Part shown: one piece after another, positions 34,037 through 45,987 of the stretch
Layout of the letters: each line of letters starts with the position of its first letter
Position numbering within the stretch: position 1 is the stretch's first letter
NCBI RefSeq assembly: GCF_963576615.1
Contig: NC_088712.1
Coordinates: 27,929,870 to 27,993,869 of the forward strand
Length of the DNA: 64,000 nucleotides
Reading direction: 5' to 3'
DNA from: Watersipora subatra
Taxonomy: Eukaryota > Bryozoa > Gymnolaemata > Cheilostomatida > Watersiporidae
The notes under the pieces: generated by a model
The model's database searches: none
What the model was told of the DNA's origin: nothing
The model's input: only the letters and a program-made list of their open reading frames with translations
Translations under genes and position numbers: made by a program

Positions 34037-34361
34037 TGTTGCTTAAAGAGGGTCTTCTCATTTTTTTCATGTTTATCAGCAGATTAAACAATTATCAGCA
34101 TAAAGCAGTGCGAGTCGATCTATATCCCTTTGAGACCCAAAAGACTGAGTGGATTTCTAAACTTGCAATTATGTTTCTATGACAAAATAACTCATAAAAC
34201 TAAGCTTTTTTTCTAAATGTATTTTATCGACAGCACTACTCCCTTATAGGACACTGGAACTCGATGACTATAAAAATCGTCTAAAACAATTGTTATAGAT
34301 GCAACATAAAAGCTAAACATAAAAGCATAAAGCATCAATTTAACATTGCAAGCAAAACTAG

Positions 34362-34970
34362 CAGGTACTTTTATGAGATAACAAAAAATGATTTCTGCCT
34401 GCATTGATACACAAAAAACATTGCATTGTTTGCAGCGAATGCTAGTTTTGTTTTAGCAACCTTCTCGTCTACGAGCACTGTTATTCAACGTCAGGGCTTC
34501 TGGTAAATGTTTTGTTCTCTCTCCTCAATCACACTGCCATTTGAAGTAGAACTATCTTTCTGCTAGTTTGTAGCTCTTCATTCCTCGTGTCATCACTATC
34601 AGTTTCCTTTGTTACCGATGCTAGTAGTTGTCCTCCCATTACGAAACGATAGTCAAATAGCTTCATGAGCTTGTTTGAAAAGTTAGTTTCTCTGAGTGAA
34701 CCAGAAGTTATTAACTCTTAAGTCTAGAAAATGTTTTATTACACGAATCGGCCATCATTTTGACCTGGCTGTTACTTTGTGGTAAGAAATGGCTTTGTTA
34801 CAAAGATCAACACCACTCATCGATAACTTGTATTTTTGAACAACTGCCAGTCTGGGTATAGTAATTAATTTCTTTTTTGCTTACATCCTCTTTTAAAATC
34901 TTCAACAGGACGCAATCCATGCAAAGACGATGCCATTAAAATGCTTTTTGTGTCGAACTTTGTTTCCATA
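34362..34970 (-). pseudogene. piggyBac transposase C-terminal fragment, right unit
   Basis: Duplicate of 27930-28540, with the same M-x-G-V-D segment and cysteine-rich end. It has an additional small indel in a T-run. Dead remnant. Confidence 0.65.
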
Positions 34971-37025
34971 ATCAGTACTTTTGTACTGATTATGGTAACA
35001 AGGTTAAAAATGATTAGGTTAAACAGTGGGAACTATTGATTAAAAAAGAAGTTAGAATTAGCAAACACTTGATGTGACAGAAGCTCAACTATAAGATTTA
35101 GTAAATAAACCAGAAGGTTAAAGGATTAGGAAGCAATAGAGATATAAAAACACCTTTTTAATACTTGAAAACTGGCGAATGGAACAGAAGTTTTCTTCAC
35201 TGATGATATTGGAGGATCATGATTTCTCTGACTGCTTTACGATGCAGACTTTTTCGGATTTGTGAGTATTGTTAAATTTTACTTTTCAGCGCAGGTAATT
35301 GTCCTTTCTTTAGAATTTTTGTTGTTCCATCATTGTTATAGTCAGATTCTAGGGGTCTGTTTTTCTTTTTATCAGACATCAAAAGTTACTCCTTTGAGTA
35401 CCCCCAAGTTTACGGTATGGTTGGTCATTTTTAGAGACTTGAACTACCAAAGTTAGTGGGGGTTCCAGCTATTTATAACTCACTGAGCATGTTTGGTTTT
35501 TGACAGTTGTACGAACATCTACCATCTCTACTTTTTAATATTGTATCAATAATATTGTTTTGTTTACTATTACTCTTATAACGTCGTCTGATTAAATTTA
35601 CTTTTGAGGTTTGAATGTTATCTATGACTTTATGTCTTTCAAAGACAATTCTCCTGCTAGCTGTTTTGGCGAGGATTTTTTTATTCCACTATCCCTCAGA
35701 TTTTCATTATGATCTGCAAAGCTACTATGAGTTGTTATAGTAGATCGAGGTCTGCTAAGATCAAATTTTCTAGCAATTTGTTTGATTTTCAAACCAAGTT
35801 TTTCTTTCAACTGATCTCATTTTTTAGTGTTGTGATTTGATGTCTAATAATTCTACACATGTAAGAACATCAGCTAGACGATTGCCTCTATTTTCCTTGC
35901 TTGTTGATTCGGCTTCCTGTTCTATTTAGTCTGTTCATTAAAAAGATAAAATCTTTGCATGTCGAATTGGGGTGGATTTATTTAATCATTTAGGTTATTA
36001 TATAGAGGTGTTTGAGGTTGAAGTCCTAGTACATGTGGAGCTAATCTGTGTTTGTGGACTAAATATGGTTAGTGATTTTAGGCTTCTGGCTGCTAGTGGG
36101 CTTCTAATGTCTGACATTTTTTCTAAGCGTCTCTATCCATTTTTGCGTCTGATTTGTGGTTGTTTTGTGGTTGGTGTATTGTTGAAAGTAGGTCAGAGCA
36201 TATTTGAATAAATCAGAGAATAGCGTTCGGTTTACTGCCTCAAACCTTGGTGCCACTGAGTCAGAATGGAATATTTTATTGCCATGATACCTGAATGTGT
36301 ATAATCCTATTGTTGAAACAATGTTGGATTTCCATATTGCTGTCCAATTTTTTTCTTTTTTGTTTCTATTTGGGTAGGAAAATCATTCTCATTTCTTTGA
36401 TTTTGTTTTTCCACAGGTTTATATTATCAAGGAATCTGTAAATTAAATACGCATTAAGATGACTGCACGTCACAGTATATTGATTGATCTTTCTGTATAA
36501 TGTGTCATTGGTAACGGCTTCATCTCTATTGTGATCTTCAAATTTGTTTGTTGTACCTTATTGTTGTGGGCTTGTTCAGAGTTGTCATGTCATGACATAT
36601 TTCATATGATAGTTGAGTGTTCTTGTCAAGATGGTATTATTTGTGCATGAGTTTAAAGACAATCTTTCTAGCTATTATTACCTTCAGTTTGAGGTGTTAA
36701 TACTTTGTTGTTCATTATTTTTAATGATAGAAATCACTTAGCTTTGGGTTTCGTATGGGCCATAAGACTGAATGTCCACAGGCTTGAGAGTGCATGGGCA
36801 AGTTGTTGTATGGATTTTCTCAGCATAGTAGACTATGTCATAGAAGACTTGTTATGTAGCAGATTTTATTGTCACCATATTGGCTAGATCATCCCTCCGG
36901 GGCATTCATTGAACTTACGTCTCTACTCATCTAATATATCTCATTCTGCAAATTGGTCCTCTCTGAAGAGTCATCGACCAGTCAATATACTGGTATTCAA
37001 TCTGTTCTTTGTTGTGTCTCGTAGG

Positions 37026-37267
37026 TTTTTGCCATTTTTTGTCATAGTATCCGAGACAAAGTAACGGATATCTGTTCATTCATAGATGATTTACATTATC
37101 ACAGATGTTGTAAAGAGAAATACAACATAGCAAGGAATGATTTAAGAAATTCGTTATTCGCATCTAGTACAGATGATGAAGATGTTACTAGCTTCAATTC
37201 ATCTCAGAACAGCAACAAGCCAGACATTTCACAAAATGGTAACGTTATAGACTTGGCACTCCCTTAA
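37026..37267 (+). other. Possible exon, 80 codons, unrecognised
   Basis: An open frame with no ATG follows an acceptor-like GTTGTGTCTCGTAG. It reads SIRDKVTDICSFIDDLHYHR, then a hydrophilic Ser/Asn/Asp-rich tail (FASSTDDEDVTSFNSS) to a TAA. Composition is protein-like, but no family is recognised. It lies just outside the duplicated unit. Confidence 0.25.
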
Positions 37268-37879
37268 AATAGAAATGATTTCTGAGCATTGGAGCATTCC
37301 GATTTCGAACATTGGAGAGAATTTCCTTCTTTGATAAGCAGTATTAATTGCTCTTTTTGTTTATGTTCTCTAATAGCATGTAGTATTACTGTTAAAAAAA
37401 AGATTAAATTTTACATGTTCACACGATACTGAATTCTGATTAGTGACACCCATTTGGTCACCGAATACTCTCCCTTTCATACTACTAATGCATACCCCTA
37501 ATGCATGTATGTCAGCATCCATAAGAATGTGGTCTTCAACAATAATGCAAACTATCAGATGCATGCAGATACTAACATTTAAGCAAGTGACTACACGCTT
37601 ATATGCATCTACCCATAATAACATACATGTAAAAACCTGCATCCACTACAAAAAAAACAAGAAATTGCAAATACTTATGGTTTACCTGTATGCGATAGTC
37701 AACCTTATAGTTATACTTATAGATATATTGATAGTCACCCAAAATACATAGTAATATAATGATAATCACTAGTAAAAGGAAAATAATAGACTCGACTATT
37801 GAACTAGGCATGTATAAACCATATTTAATATGCTGCGAATTTATATAGCTAGTTTTCTTGGTTGTAGCATATTGACATA
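37268..37879. other. AT-rich gap, no gene seen
   Basis: Short antisense frames near 37370-37810 have no recognisable motif. No repeat matches elsewhere in the window were noticed. Confidence 0.3.
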
Positions 37880-38463
37880 CCGTAAAACTTCTATTTGAGC
37901 GCCATGGTGCTGTATTTTTTCAACCCTTTTGCTATAGTGGCGTCATATTAAGGAATATTCTATGGTGAGGAAAAAATAAAAACTTTGGAGTTGTAAAACA
38001 GACTTCGAAACGTTTCAACGATGTCTGCTATTACGTTGTACGCTGTTATTGAAGAATATTCTCATCATTTATCTAGATGTCCTAAAGTTTTCAGGTTAGG
38101 TTGTAGACCATCTAATATTCCAATATGAAAGCAATGGGTCGGATTTATACCCTAGTGACTTCGAATCGAATATAGTTATAATGAGTCTGGCAATTGACCT
38201 TCTCAGACATGTCATCACTAACACTATGGCAGCTATGACAAAATAATTAATTCTTGTTAATGCAACTTAGCCATTATTAGCACCATTTTGTGGGGTGTTT
38301 TTATCGATCAACCATCTTTACTATAGGTTCATGATAATCAAACATATTGAATGTCAAAGTGGTGGTCAAATAGAGGGGCATTCAATTAAAGGGAGGCACT
38401 GTATTTTTCAACCCTTGTTCTATAGTGGCTAATAAAGGTGGCACTCAAGTAGACGTTTTTCGT
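37880..38463. mobile_element. 584-bp MITE with long TIRs
   Basis: Left CCGTAAAACTTCTATTTGAG and the inverted right end ACGAAAAACGTCTACTTGAG pair over about 60 bp (both contain GTATTTTTCAACCC / CTATAGTGGC). TA borders both ends (37878-37879, 38464-38465). Related ends are at 50654-51823 and 53487. No coding sequence. Confidence 0.75.
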
Positions 38464-38587
38464 TAATTATAAATAATATAATTCTGACTCATAGACCAAA
38501 TAATGTAGAAAAATATATTTAAACATATTATAGCTGTAATCATTCATCATTCTCATAACTAACTCATTATAGAGTTAATGATGTAGT

Positions 38588-38750
38588 CATATTGTTGAAT
38601 GCTGCCAGTAGAGTATATTCCCCATAGCCCACCAGCCCTTCAGGGTCCTTCACTTTAGTGAGGGCCTACAGCACTTCCTGGGTAATGCTGTCAGTTTTAA
38701 AGGATGGAATGTTTGCTGGATGATATGATGAGAGACTTATTGTCAGAGAT
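38588..38750. repeat. Direct repeat flanking the nested pogo region, left
   Basis: GCCAGTAGAGTATATTCCCC, then CACCAGCCCTTCAGGGTCCT and GATGATATGA match 47690-47835 in the same orientation with about 80-85 percent identity by eye. Confidence 0.65.
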
Positions 38751-39109
38751 GTAATGTAGGGAATACCAGGGAAAAATTACATTCCAATTTTCCAAAGCCA
38801 TAAAATGGGTGATATCATGCGTTTTCCAACATGAAAATTTACCAAATGTTACCGTAGTTTGATTGTCCTTTTTCACTCGAAAGTTAAAAAAAACTTCTAA
38901 AATGTTTGCAAAACAGGAAATATGTGCTTTTTAAAAATTGTGTTATTTTTTATGTGTTAATGACACTTTATTGACCGTCTCATTTCTCCGGAGTTGGAGG
39001 AAAATGAGATGGCCAATGAGGTTGTGGTTAAAAACTAGAATATTTATCATAACACAGTAAACATGGCCATATCATTTCATAACTAAATTCAACTCTTACG
39101 ATTTCAAAA

Positions 39110-40060
39110 ATTTATTTCAAGTGCAGGTTTTGTCTAACATATTACCATCTACCTTACATATTATATAAGGTGAAATTCTTCCAGATTGACATCAAAATGA
39201 AGCATCGTCCCCTTCTTCTGGCTGTACCAATTATGATCAGAGGGTTGGAGAGCACTTTTAGCACTTGCCCAATGTTTATTGTACCCTCATCAGGCTGTTC
39301 TGGTTTTTTGAAAAAATTAGGTTTTTTTTAATTTGTTTTATGAAAAGATATGATGATGTCAATTGCCTCTATTTCCACAATCTTTCCTATAAAATTGCGG
39401 GTCATGGTGCCACAGTTTTCAACTGAGCAATTACAAACCTACCAACACTAATCCAGTTCCAGTTGCATTCTCAAATCCACTGCTGATACTGCCATCTTTG
39501 GAACTATCATGCACTAAAAAATCACTTTTGGTCGAGGAGCTGGAGCGGTTTTTTTATCTGACCTGTCAAAATGCACAAATTCTTCAAAAATTATTTTAAG
39601 TGCAGGTTTTGTCTAACATATTACTGTCCACCTGATATATTATATAAGGTGGAATTCTTCCAAAATGAAACATCGTCCCCTTCTTCTGGCATTACCAACT
39701 ATGATCAAAGAGTCAGAGAGCACTTTTAGCACTTGCCCAATGTTTATTGTACCCTCATCAGACTGTTCTGGTTTTTTAAAAAAATTAGGTTTTTTTCAAC
39801 TTGTTTAATAAAAAAAATACAATGATGTCAATTGCCTCCATTTCCACAATCTTTCCTATAAAGTTGCGGATCATGGTGCCACAGTTTTCAACTGAGCAAT
39901 TACAAACCTACCAACACTAATCCAGTTCCAGTTGCATTCTCAGATCCCCTGCTGATACTGCCATCTTCGGAACTAGTATCATGCACTGAAAAATCACTTT
40001 TGGTGGAGGAGCTGGAGATTTTTTTAATCTGAATTCCCTTCAAAATGGTACACAATTGCT
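39110..40060. repeat. 479-bp tandem duplication (two copies)
   Basis: GTGCAGGTTTTGTCTAACAT begins at 39121 and again at 39600. The blocks through CTGTTCTGGTTTTTTAAAAA and GCACTGAAAAATCACTTTTG are repeated with a few percent divergence. The right copy borders the pogo transposase remnant, so it is probably that element's 3' coding/untranslated region duplicated in place. Confidence 0.85.
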
Positions 40061-40222
40061 CCTGTTTTTTCTGCTTAGTTCGCCGGCTCCTTCCTGCCCT
40101 AGGAAGTCACAGACAATGGTTGACAACCCAAGGTTGCCTGAAGGTGCACCTTTCATCATGTGCTCGAGGCAAAATGTATGCTGAAGGCAGAGATTGTCTT
40201 GCACCGCTGACACAGCAACACA
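40030..40222 (-). pseudogene. pogo/Tigger transposase, part after the nested insertion
   Basis: The minus strand reads AVSAVQDNLCLQHTFCLEHM then MKGAPSGNLGLS. It resembles the C-A-V-x-A-x-G-N-x-x-P-P-x-F-V-F-P-R...R-G-A-P segment that follows S-A-E-R-G in pogo/Tigger DDE transposases. The matching upstream part is at 46590-46860; the 6.4-kb block between them is a TA-flanked insertion. The sequence is frame-shifted and dead. Confidence 0.7.
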
Positions 40223-40856
40223 TACCCTAGGACACTTATGTATTCGCGGCATCTAACTTTCGTGTTTTGGCGGCAACATCCTCTCGCGAAAATTTCATGA
40301 GCAAAACTAAACTATCATAACGAACGAGCGAAAACGCAAAAATAAATGGCTTTCTTCATTGATATTCACAATAAAATCGTCATATTAGAAATGCAGGCAA
40401 TTTTCGTGTGTGGTTGGCTCATTGGGCAAGTTTTGCTAAACTCATTATAGCTAATGCACCGACTGAGCAGCTTGGCAAAACAAATTAAGATAATAAATTT
40501 TTTTTGGAAAAGCCTAGACAAAAGAAGAAGATGATGATATTAGTTTAGTCATTGAATTTGTAACTGATGAGGATGACAGTCTGGTAGGAAAAGTCATAAA
40601 ATTGAATAATAACTATTGTGGTGATGAATTTTATTACCAACCAAAAGCAATAACAACCCGGTGCCATGGCCACCGCGGCACCGCGTGCTATAAATACTTG
40701 AATTCTAATATTGGTACCAATCAGTCACTGCGGCTTTGACGTCATTGATAGTCTAGGAAACAAATGGCAGCAAGCGATCAAACTACATTATTGATCTAGC
40801 CTACACATTTCTACCTGCGGTTCACAAATACAAACTACCGTACTTTTCGGACAATT

Positions 40857-41318
40857 TGTTGTATCTTTGTAAATATTCGCTATAGCCTTAGTTCTTACGT
40901 ATTGTAGCTAGTCGCTGTTTGCCGACAACATCATTTATTCACATAGCTTTGGATATTAGCCTAGACATTTATTACAGTTATCAACGTAGCCTTTGATCGT
41001 CATTTTACTCTACATATTATTAGAAGCATCATCGGACATTTAATTAATAAATAAGAAACGCAGAATAGCAGCACCGCAGAGTCGGACATCTTGTAGAAAT
41101 GGACTTGTAATGTAGAACCACGTTTTTAAAGCTAACTGTCCCTTTTTGGCTGGCCAGCCCATATTTGTCCCTAATCGATAGTACTACACAATAATACGCC
41201 AGGATCGTCTGGTGCTAAAACACATGCTAACAGGTAATTGTCTATATTGAGTTAAAAGCTACCAATTCAACAATTGGATTTAAATAATAGAATCTAATAA
41301 GTACTTGAAATTACAACA
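40857..41318 (+). repeat. 5' LTR (462 bp)
   Basis: Begins TGTTGTATC and ends ACAACA (TG...CA). It contains AATTAATAAATAAG, a likely polyadenylation signal. Matches 45526-45987 almost perfectly. Confidence 0.97.
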
Positions 41319-41336
41319 TGGTGGCAGCGAGGTGTG
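41319..41336 (+). promoter_or_regulatory. Putative primer-binding site
   Basis: TGGTGGCAGCGAGGTGTG follows the LTR end directly, where LTR elements anneal a tRNA 3' end to prime reverse transcription. The TGG start fits the tRNA CCA end; the tRNA species was not determined. Confidence 0.6.
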
Positions 41337-41472
41337 CCTACGCCTAGAAGGAAAGACTCTCGTTATAATAATATTAACTACAGACGTATTGGTTGAGTCA
41401 TTTGTCAACTAGAGCTGCTGCTCCTCGCATATTTGTTTCTGTTTTGCTTGGCTGTTGTTTGTGAAAACCACA

Positions 41473-44400
41473 ATGGAAGGTTTGAAACCGCCTGGTGAGC
41501 TGTCGTTCGAGGGCAATGTGTCGGAAAACTGGAGAAGATGGAGAAGAAGTTTTGAGAACTATTTACGTGCTGTGGACATTGTGCGTGAGCCTGTTGAGGA
41601 TGGCGAAGCGCCGCCAGCAGGCAATGCAGCTATTATGAGAAGGCAGCTGGCAATATTTCTTCATACAGCAGGGGAGGAAGCTTATGAAATTTACAGTCAA
41701 TTTGATTTTGAAAATGAAGATGATCGTGATGATCTAGACATAGTAATTGACCATTTTGAAACGTACTGTAATCCTCGTCGCAACATACTGTATGAATGGT
41801 ATGTGTTTTGGTCCATGATTCAGAAAGAGGGTGAGCCAATAGATAGCTTTGTTAAGAGGCTCAAAACACAGGCAACCAAATGTGAATTTGGAAATTTAAG
41901 GGACAGAATGCTTCTGTGTAGAATTGTATTTGGAATTTCATCAGATAAACTTAAAGAACGTATGCTCCGTGACAATCAGATGACACTAGAACGGGCTATG
42001 AATGACATTAGAGCTGCAGAAGCTACACTAACACAGCTGAATGAGATAGCAGGGGGAAGCAAAGCTATTAATGTTGCATCCATGAAGGAACAATCAGCTT
42101 TTAAACCGAAAGACACTCCGCAGGATTCAAAGAAGTCTGTGGCTGCTGTCAGTAATCAACCCAGCCACACGATTAAAAAGGTGAAAGATTGTAGGTTCTG
42201 TGGCTATGATCATGCAAGAGGCAAATGCCCAGCCTACGGACAGACCTGCAAGAAGTGTGGCAAGAAGAACCATTTTGCTCGCCGATGTATGTCTACAGAT
42301 CTTAGAGCTGTCGAGGCTCAGTCACAGGAAGACAGCACTCAGTCCTGTATGCACTCAATGTTTCTGGGGAATGTTGGTTCATCAACTGGCGATGATGAGA
42401 CTTCCTGGAATGTTGAGCTAAATCTTAGGCATGAAAGAAGGTCAAAGAAAGTCACTTTCAAAGTAGATACTGGGGCTGAGGCCAATATCGTCAACCTAAG
42501 TGTCGTCAAATCCTTAAAAGCCAAAATATCTGCTCCTAAAGCACGCCTAACGGGTTACGGCAATGCCAAAATTGAAAACCTCGAACGAGTAATGCTTAGT
42601 CTGAAGCACAACTCCAATGAACACCTTCTCCAATTTGAAGTAGTGAATGATCATCTCCCAGCCTTACTTGGACTTAAGTCTTGTGTTGCGCTAGGTATTG
42701 TCAGCAGAATTGACAACCTAGCTGCTACATCCATCCTGGATGAGTTTCCGTCGGTCTTCGAGGGTATAGGATGTTTCAAAGATGAGCACGTCATTCAGAC
42801 AGACCCTACGGTGAAACCAATTGTTCATGCAGCAAGGCGCATTTCCCTCAGTGTAATGGACAAAGTAAAAGCAGAATTAGCCAGTATGGAACAGGCAGAT
42901 ATTATAGCTAAGGTTGACAAACCGACTGAATGGGTAAACAGCATGGTCGTAGTTGAGAAGAAAAATGGAGACATTCGTATCTGCTTGGATCCCAGAGATT
43001 TGAATAGGGCCATCAAAAGAGAACATCACCACATACCTACACTAGAAGATATAGCCCACAAGTTCAGTGGCAAGAAACACTTTAGCATAGTTGACATGAA
43101 ACATGGCTACTGGCATGTCCCTCTGGAGGCCAACAGTAGCTATCTCACAACTTTCAATACACCTTTTGGTCGTTACAGATTTCTCAGACTCCCATTCGGC
43201 CTCCACTCATCTGCAGAAGTATTCGAGAAACGTGTAGAGCAAATATTCTGTGATTTGGATGTCTGCATATACTTTGATGATCTGATCGTGGCTGGCAAGG
43301 ATCAAGCAGAACATGACGAAAACCTCAGAAGAGTGTTAGCTCGAGCTCGTGATTCCAATGTGAAGTTCAATAAAGACAAAATTCAGCTAAACAAGTCTGA
43401 GGTATCCTATCTGGGGCATACCGTGACGAAGGAAGGGATGAGGCCCGATCCTAAAAAGGTAGCAGCCATTCAGGAAATGCCTGAACCAACAGATGTCGCT
43501 GGTGTGCAAAGGTTGCTTGGTACTCTGAACTTCTTAAGGGGCTACATACCCAACATGTCTTCTCTTACCCAGCCTCTTAGAGTACTGTTGAATAAGGAAT
43601 CAGCATGGTGCTGGGGTCCAGAGCAGAGAGCTGCTATATCTGCAATCAAGAAGCTTTTAACCAGTGAGCCTATACTTCGCTATTTTGATGCCGACAAATC
43701 AGTGGAACTTCAGGTAGATGCTTCTCAACACGGTTTAGGTGCTGTCCTTCTACAAGAGAAGATGCCTGTAGCATACGCCTCTAGGTCTCTGACCCCTGCT
43801 GAAGTCAATTATGCACAGATTGACAAGGAAATCTTGGCTATAGTATTTGGATGTGAACACTTCAATCACTACATATATGAAAGACCTGTCATCATTCAGA
43901 CTGATCACAACCCTCTCACTGCTATCCTCAATAAACCACTGTACAAAGCCTCTCCCAGGCTTCAGAGACTAATGTTGAGACTTCAGCGCTATGACATTGC
44001 CGAGGTAAAATATGTTCCTGGAAAGCACTTATATCTTGCTGACACCCTGTCCCGTGCTTTCCTTAGAGACAATGATAGCGAATGTGCTGAGCTCGAGGGA
44101 GAAACAGTTGCCATGGTACACAGTCTTGAGATTACAAAGGATGAACAGTTGATGCTCAGCAAAGCATATCAGGATGACCAAACCATGCACCTGTTGAGAC
44201 AGGCTATCTCTTGTGGCTGGAATTGGTCGTCGAGAAAGAAAGCCCCACCAGACTTGCAGCCTTACTGGGCTGTCAAAGATGAACTCCATGAGCATGACGG
44301 TTTTATATATGTTGGCGAAAGACTGGTAGTACCCCTTTCCCAACGTAAGCATGTACTTAAGCAGCTACACCGTGGCCACCTAGGGATGACGAAGTGTACT

Positions 44401-44496
44401 CAGAGGGCCAAGGCATGTGTTTTTTGGCCAGGACTCACTAATGATATATTCCAGACAGTAGCTAGCTGCTCAACATGTGCCAGATTTAGCAATTAG
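41473..44496 (+). CDS. Gag-Pol open reading frame of the Gypsy element
   Basis: From ATGGAAGG (good context) about 1007 codons are open. N-terminal Gag capsid is followed by two zinc knuckles (CRFCGYDHARGKC and CKKCGKKNHFARRC, about residues 243-275). The aspartic protease motif FKVDTGAEANIV lies near 330. Reverse transcriptase has CIYFDDLIVAG as the catalytic Y-x-D-D-type box near 600. RNase H carries LQVDASQHGLGAVLLQ and TDHNPLTAIL. The integrase zinc-binding HHCC module (HRGHLG to CSTC) comes at the end. Gag and Pol are fused in one frame, as in several invertebrate Ty3/Gypsy lineages. Product: structural and replication polyprotein. Confidence 0.93.
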   Translation: MEGLKPPGELSFEGNVSENWRRWRRSFENYLRAVDIVREPVEDGEAPPAGNAAIMRRQLAIFLHTAGEEAYEIYSQFDFENEDDRDDLDIVIDHFETYCNPRRNILYEWYVFWSMIQKEGEPIDSFVKRLKTQATKCEFGNLRDRMLLCRIVFGISSDKLKERMLRDNQMTLERAMNDIRAAEATLTQLNEIAGGSKAINVASMKEQSAFKPKDTPQDSKKSVAAVSNQPSHTIKKVKDCRFCGYDHARGKCPAYGQTCKKCGKKNHFARRCMSTDLRAVEAQSQEDSTQSCMHSMFLGNVGSSTGDDETSWNVELNLRHERRSKKVTFKVDTGAEANIVNLSVVKSLKAKISAPKARLTGYGNAKIENLERVMLSLKHNSNEHLLQFEVVNDHLPALLGLKSCVALGIVSRIDNLAATSILDEFPSVFEGIGCFKDEHVIQTDPTVKPIVHAARRISLSVMDKVKAELASMEQADIIAKVDKPTEWVNSMVVVEKKNGDIRICLDPRDLNRAIKREHHHIPTLEDIAHKFSGKKHFSIVDMKHGYWHVPLEANSSYLTTFNTPFGRYRFLRLPFGLHSSAEVFEKRVEQIFCDLDVCIYFDDLIVAGKDQAEHDENLRRVLARARDSNVKFNKDKIQLNKSEVSYLGHTVTKEGMRPDPKKVAAIQEMPEPTDVAGVQRLLGTLNFLRGYIPNMSSLTQPLRVLLNKESAWCWGPEQRAAISAIKKLLTSEPILRYFDADKSVELQVDASQHGLGAVLLQEKMPVAYASRSLTPAEVNYAQIDKEILAIVFGCEHFNHYIYERPVIIQTDHNPLTAILNKPLYKASPRLQRLMLRLQRYDIAEVKYVPGKHLYLADTLSRAFLRDNDSECAELEGETVAMVHSLEITKDEQLMLSKAYQDDQTMHLLRQAISCGWNWSSRKKAPPDLQPYWAVKDELHEHDGFIYVGERLVVPLSQRKHVLKQLHRGHLGMTKCTQRAKACVFWPGLTNDIFQTVASCSTCARFSN

Positions 44497-44529
44497 CAGA
44501 CCAAAGAACCCCTTCAGCAACACGAAGTG

Positions 44530-45474
44530 CCCACACTTCCCTGGCTCCGTGTGGCTATGGATATCCTGGAATTCAAATCTCGTAGTTATTTAGTAGTTGT
44601 TGACTGCTACTCGCACTTTCCCGAATTGAGACTCGTCAGCAGTAAGACGGCCTCTGAAGTGATCTCCGCACTCAAGTCAATATTTGCAGTGCATGGTGTT
44701 CCCAAGACAATACTAGCTGACAACATGCCATTCAACAGCTATTTGATGCAGTCTTTTGCCAAAGACTGGGGTTTTGACATGGTAACGTCAAGCCCGCACT
44801 ATCCAAAGAGCAACGGCCAGGCTGAGAGATACGAACAGACAATGAAGAAATTTCTACGTAAGTGTGAAGACTCAAAGGAAGACATCTATGCGTCACTGCT
44901 AGCCTACCGGGAGACTCCTTTCTCTGGCAGCTGTTACAGTCCTGCAGAGATGCTGTTCAACAGGTGTATCCGAAGCTGCCTCCCTCGTACAAGTGCTACT
45001 CTACAGGTTCAGCCACCCAGTGCTCCCGAGACATCCACAGTGTATCAACAGAAGCAGAAGCAATACTATGACCGGTCGGCCAGAGCCCTAAAACCTTTGA
45101 CTGAGGGAGAGAGAGTGCTAGTGAGAACAGGACATGACCAGACCTAGGAACCTGGCACTATTGTTTCCAAGCATGACCTACCTCGCTCATACTGGGTGGA
45201 CAATGGCAACAGTGTTGTACATCGGAACCGTGTTCATTTGAAACCAAATCACACACCAAGAGAACCTCTGGATCTTCATGATGAGACCACCACGGAGAAC
45301 AACCCAGATAGTCCCAACACAGCAATTGATAAGGCGTCAGAGCCAGTCACACCGACTACGCCAACCCCCAGAGCTGCTAGAACTCCTACATCCTTCAGTC
45401 CCCGTACTCAGCGAGCACCCCGCTCAACTCGAGGTATTCTGCCTGGCAGATACCGAGACTATGACATGGCTTAA
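44530..45474 (+). pseudogene. Gypsy integrase core and C-terminal tail region
   Basis: Downstream coding part of the same Pol. The integrase catalytic triad is visible in VAMDILEF, LADNMPF and SNGQAERYEQ. It is followed by a Pro/Thr-rich tail with a GRYRDYDMA end just before the purine tract. This region contains the element's breaks (about two) and is treated as fossil. Confidence 0.85.
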
Positions 45475-45512
45475 CACATTTGCGTTTATTCTCTGCCGAC
45501 TCTAATGCTTTT

Positions 45513-45525
45513 AGAAGAGGAGGGA
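45513..45525 (+). promoter_or_regulatory. Polypurine tract
   Basis: AGAAGAGGAGGGA lies immediately before the right LTR, the expected primer site for plus-strand DNA synthesis. Confidence 0.85.
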
Positions 45526-45987
45526 TGTTGTATCTTTGTAAATATTTGCTATAGCCTTAGTTCTTACGTATTGTAGCTAGTCGCTGTTTGCCGACAACAT
45601 CATTTATTCACATAGCTTTGGATATTAGCCTAGACATTTATTACAGTTATCAACGTAGCCTTTGATCGTCATTTTACTCTACATATTATTAGAAGCATCA
45701 TCGGACATTTAATTAATAAATAAGAAACGCAGAATAGCAGCACCGCAGAGTCGGACATCTTGTAGAAATGGACTTGTAATGTAGAACCACGTTTTTAAAG
45801 CTAACTGTCCCTTTTTGGCTGGCCACCCCATATTTGTCCCTAATCGATAGTACTACACAATAATACGCCAGGATCGTCTGGTGCTAAAACACATGCTAAC
45901 AGGTAATTGTCTATATTGAGTTAAAAGCTACCAATTCAACAATTGGATTTAAATAATAGAATCTAATAAGTACTTGGAAATACAACA
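45526..45987 (+). repeat. 3' LTR (462 bp)
   Basis: Same length and ends as the 5' LTR, with about four substitutions. Followed by the CAATT target duplication. Confidence 0.97.

Larger units (their letters stand above)
30578..36998. repeat. Tandem duplication, right unit (~6.4 kb)
   Basis: Direct repeat of 24593-30525. A short T/A-rich junction (30526-30577, TTTATTATTCTCTATTATTT) separates the units. Extra length comes from the larger 32-bp and 24-bp arrays plus a ~130-bp local insertion near 32690-32820. Confidence 0.9.
40857..45987 (+). mobile_element. Young Ty3/Gypsy LTR retrotransposon
   Basis: Complete LTR-to-LTR element of 5131 bp with a 5-bp target duplication CAATT (40852-40856 and 45988-45992). 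It has a primer-binding-like site after the left LTR and a purine tract before the right LTR. Coding order is Gag with two zinc knuckles, protease, RT, RNase H, integrase. The LTRs differ at only about four of 462 positions, so the insertion is recent, around a million years on ordinary invertebrate rates (rate-dependent guess). It has about two breaks in the coding region and otherwise looks whole. Confidence 0.97.
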
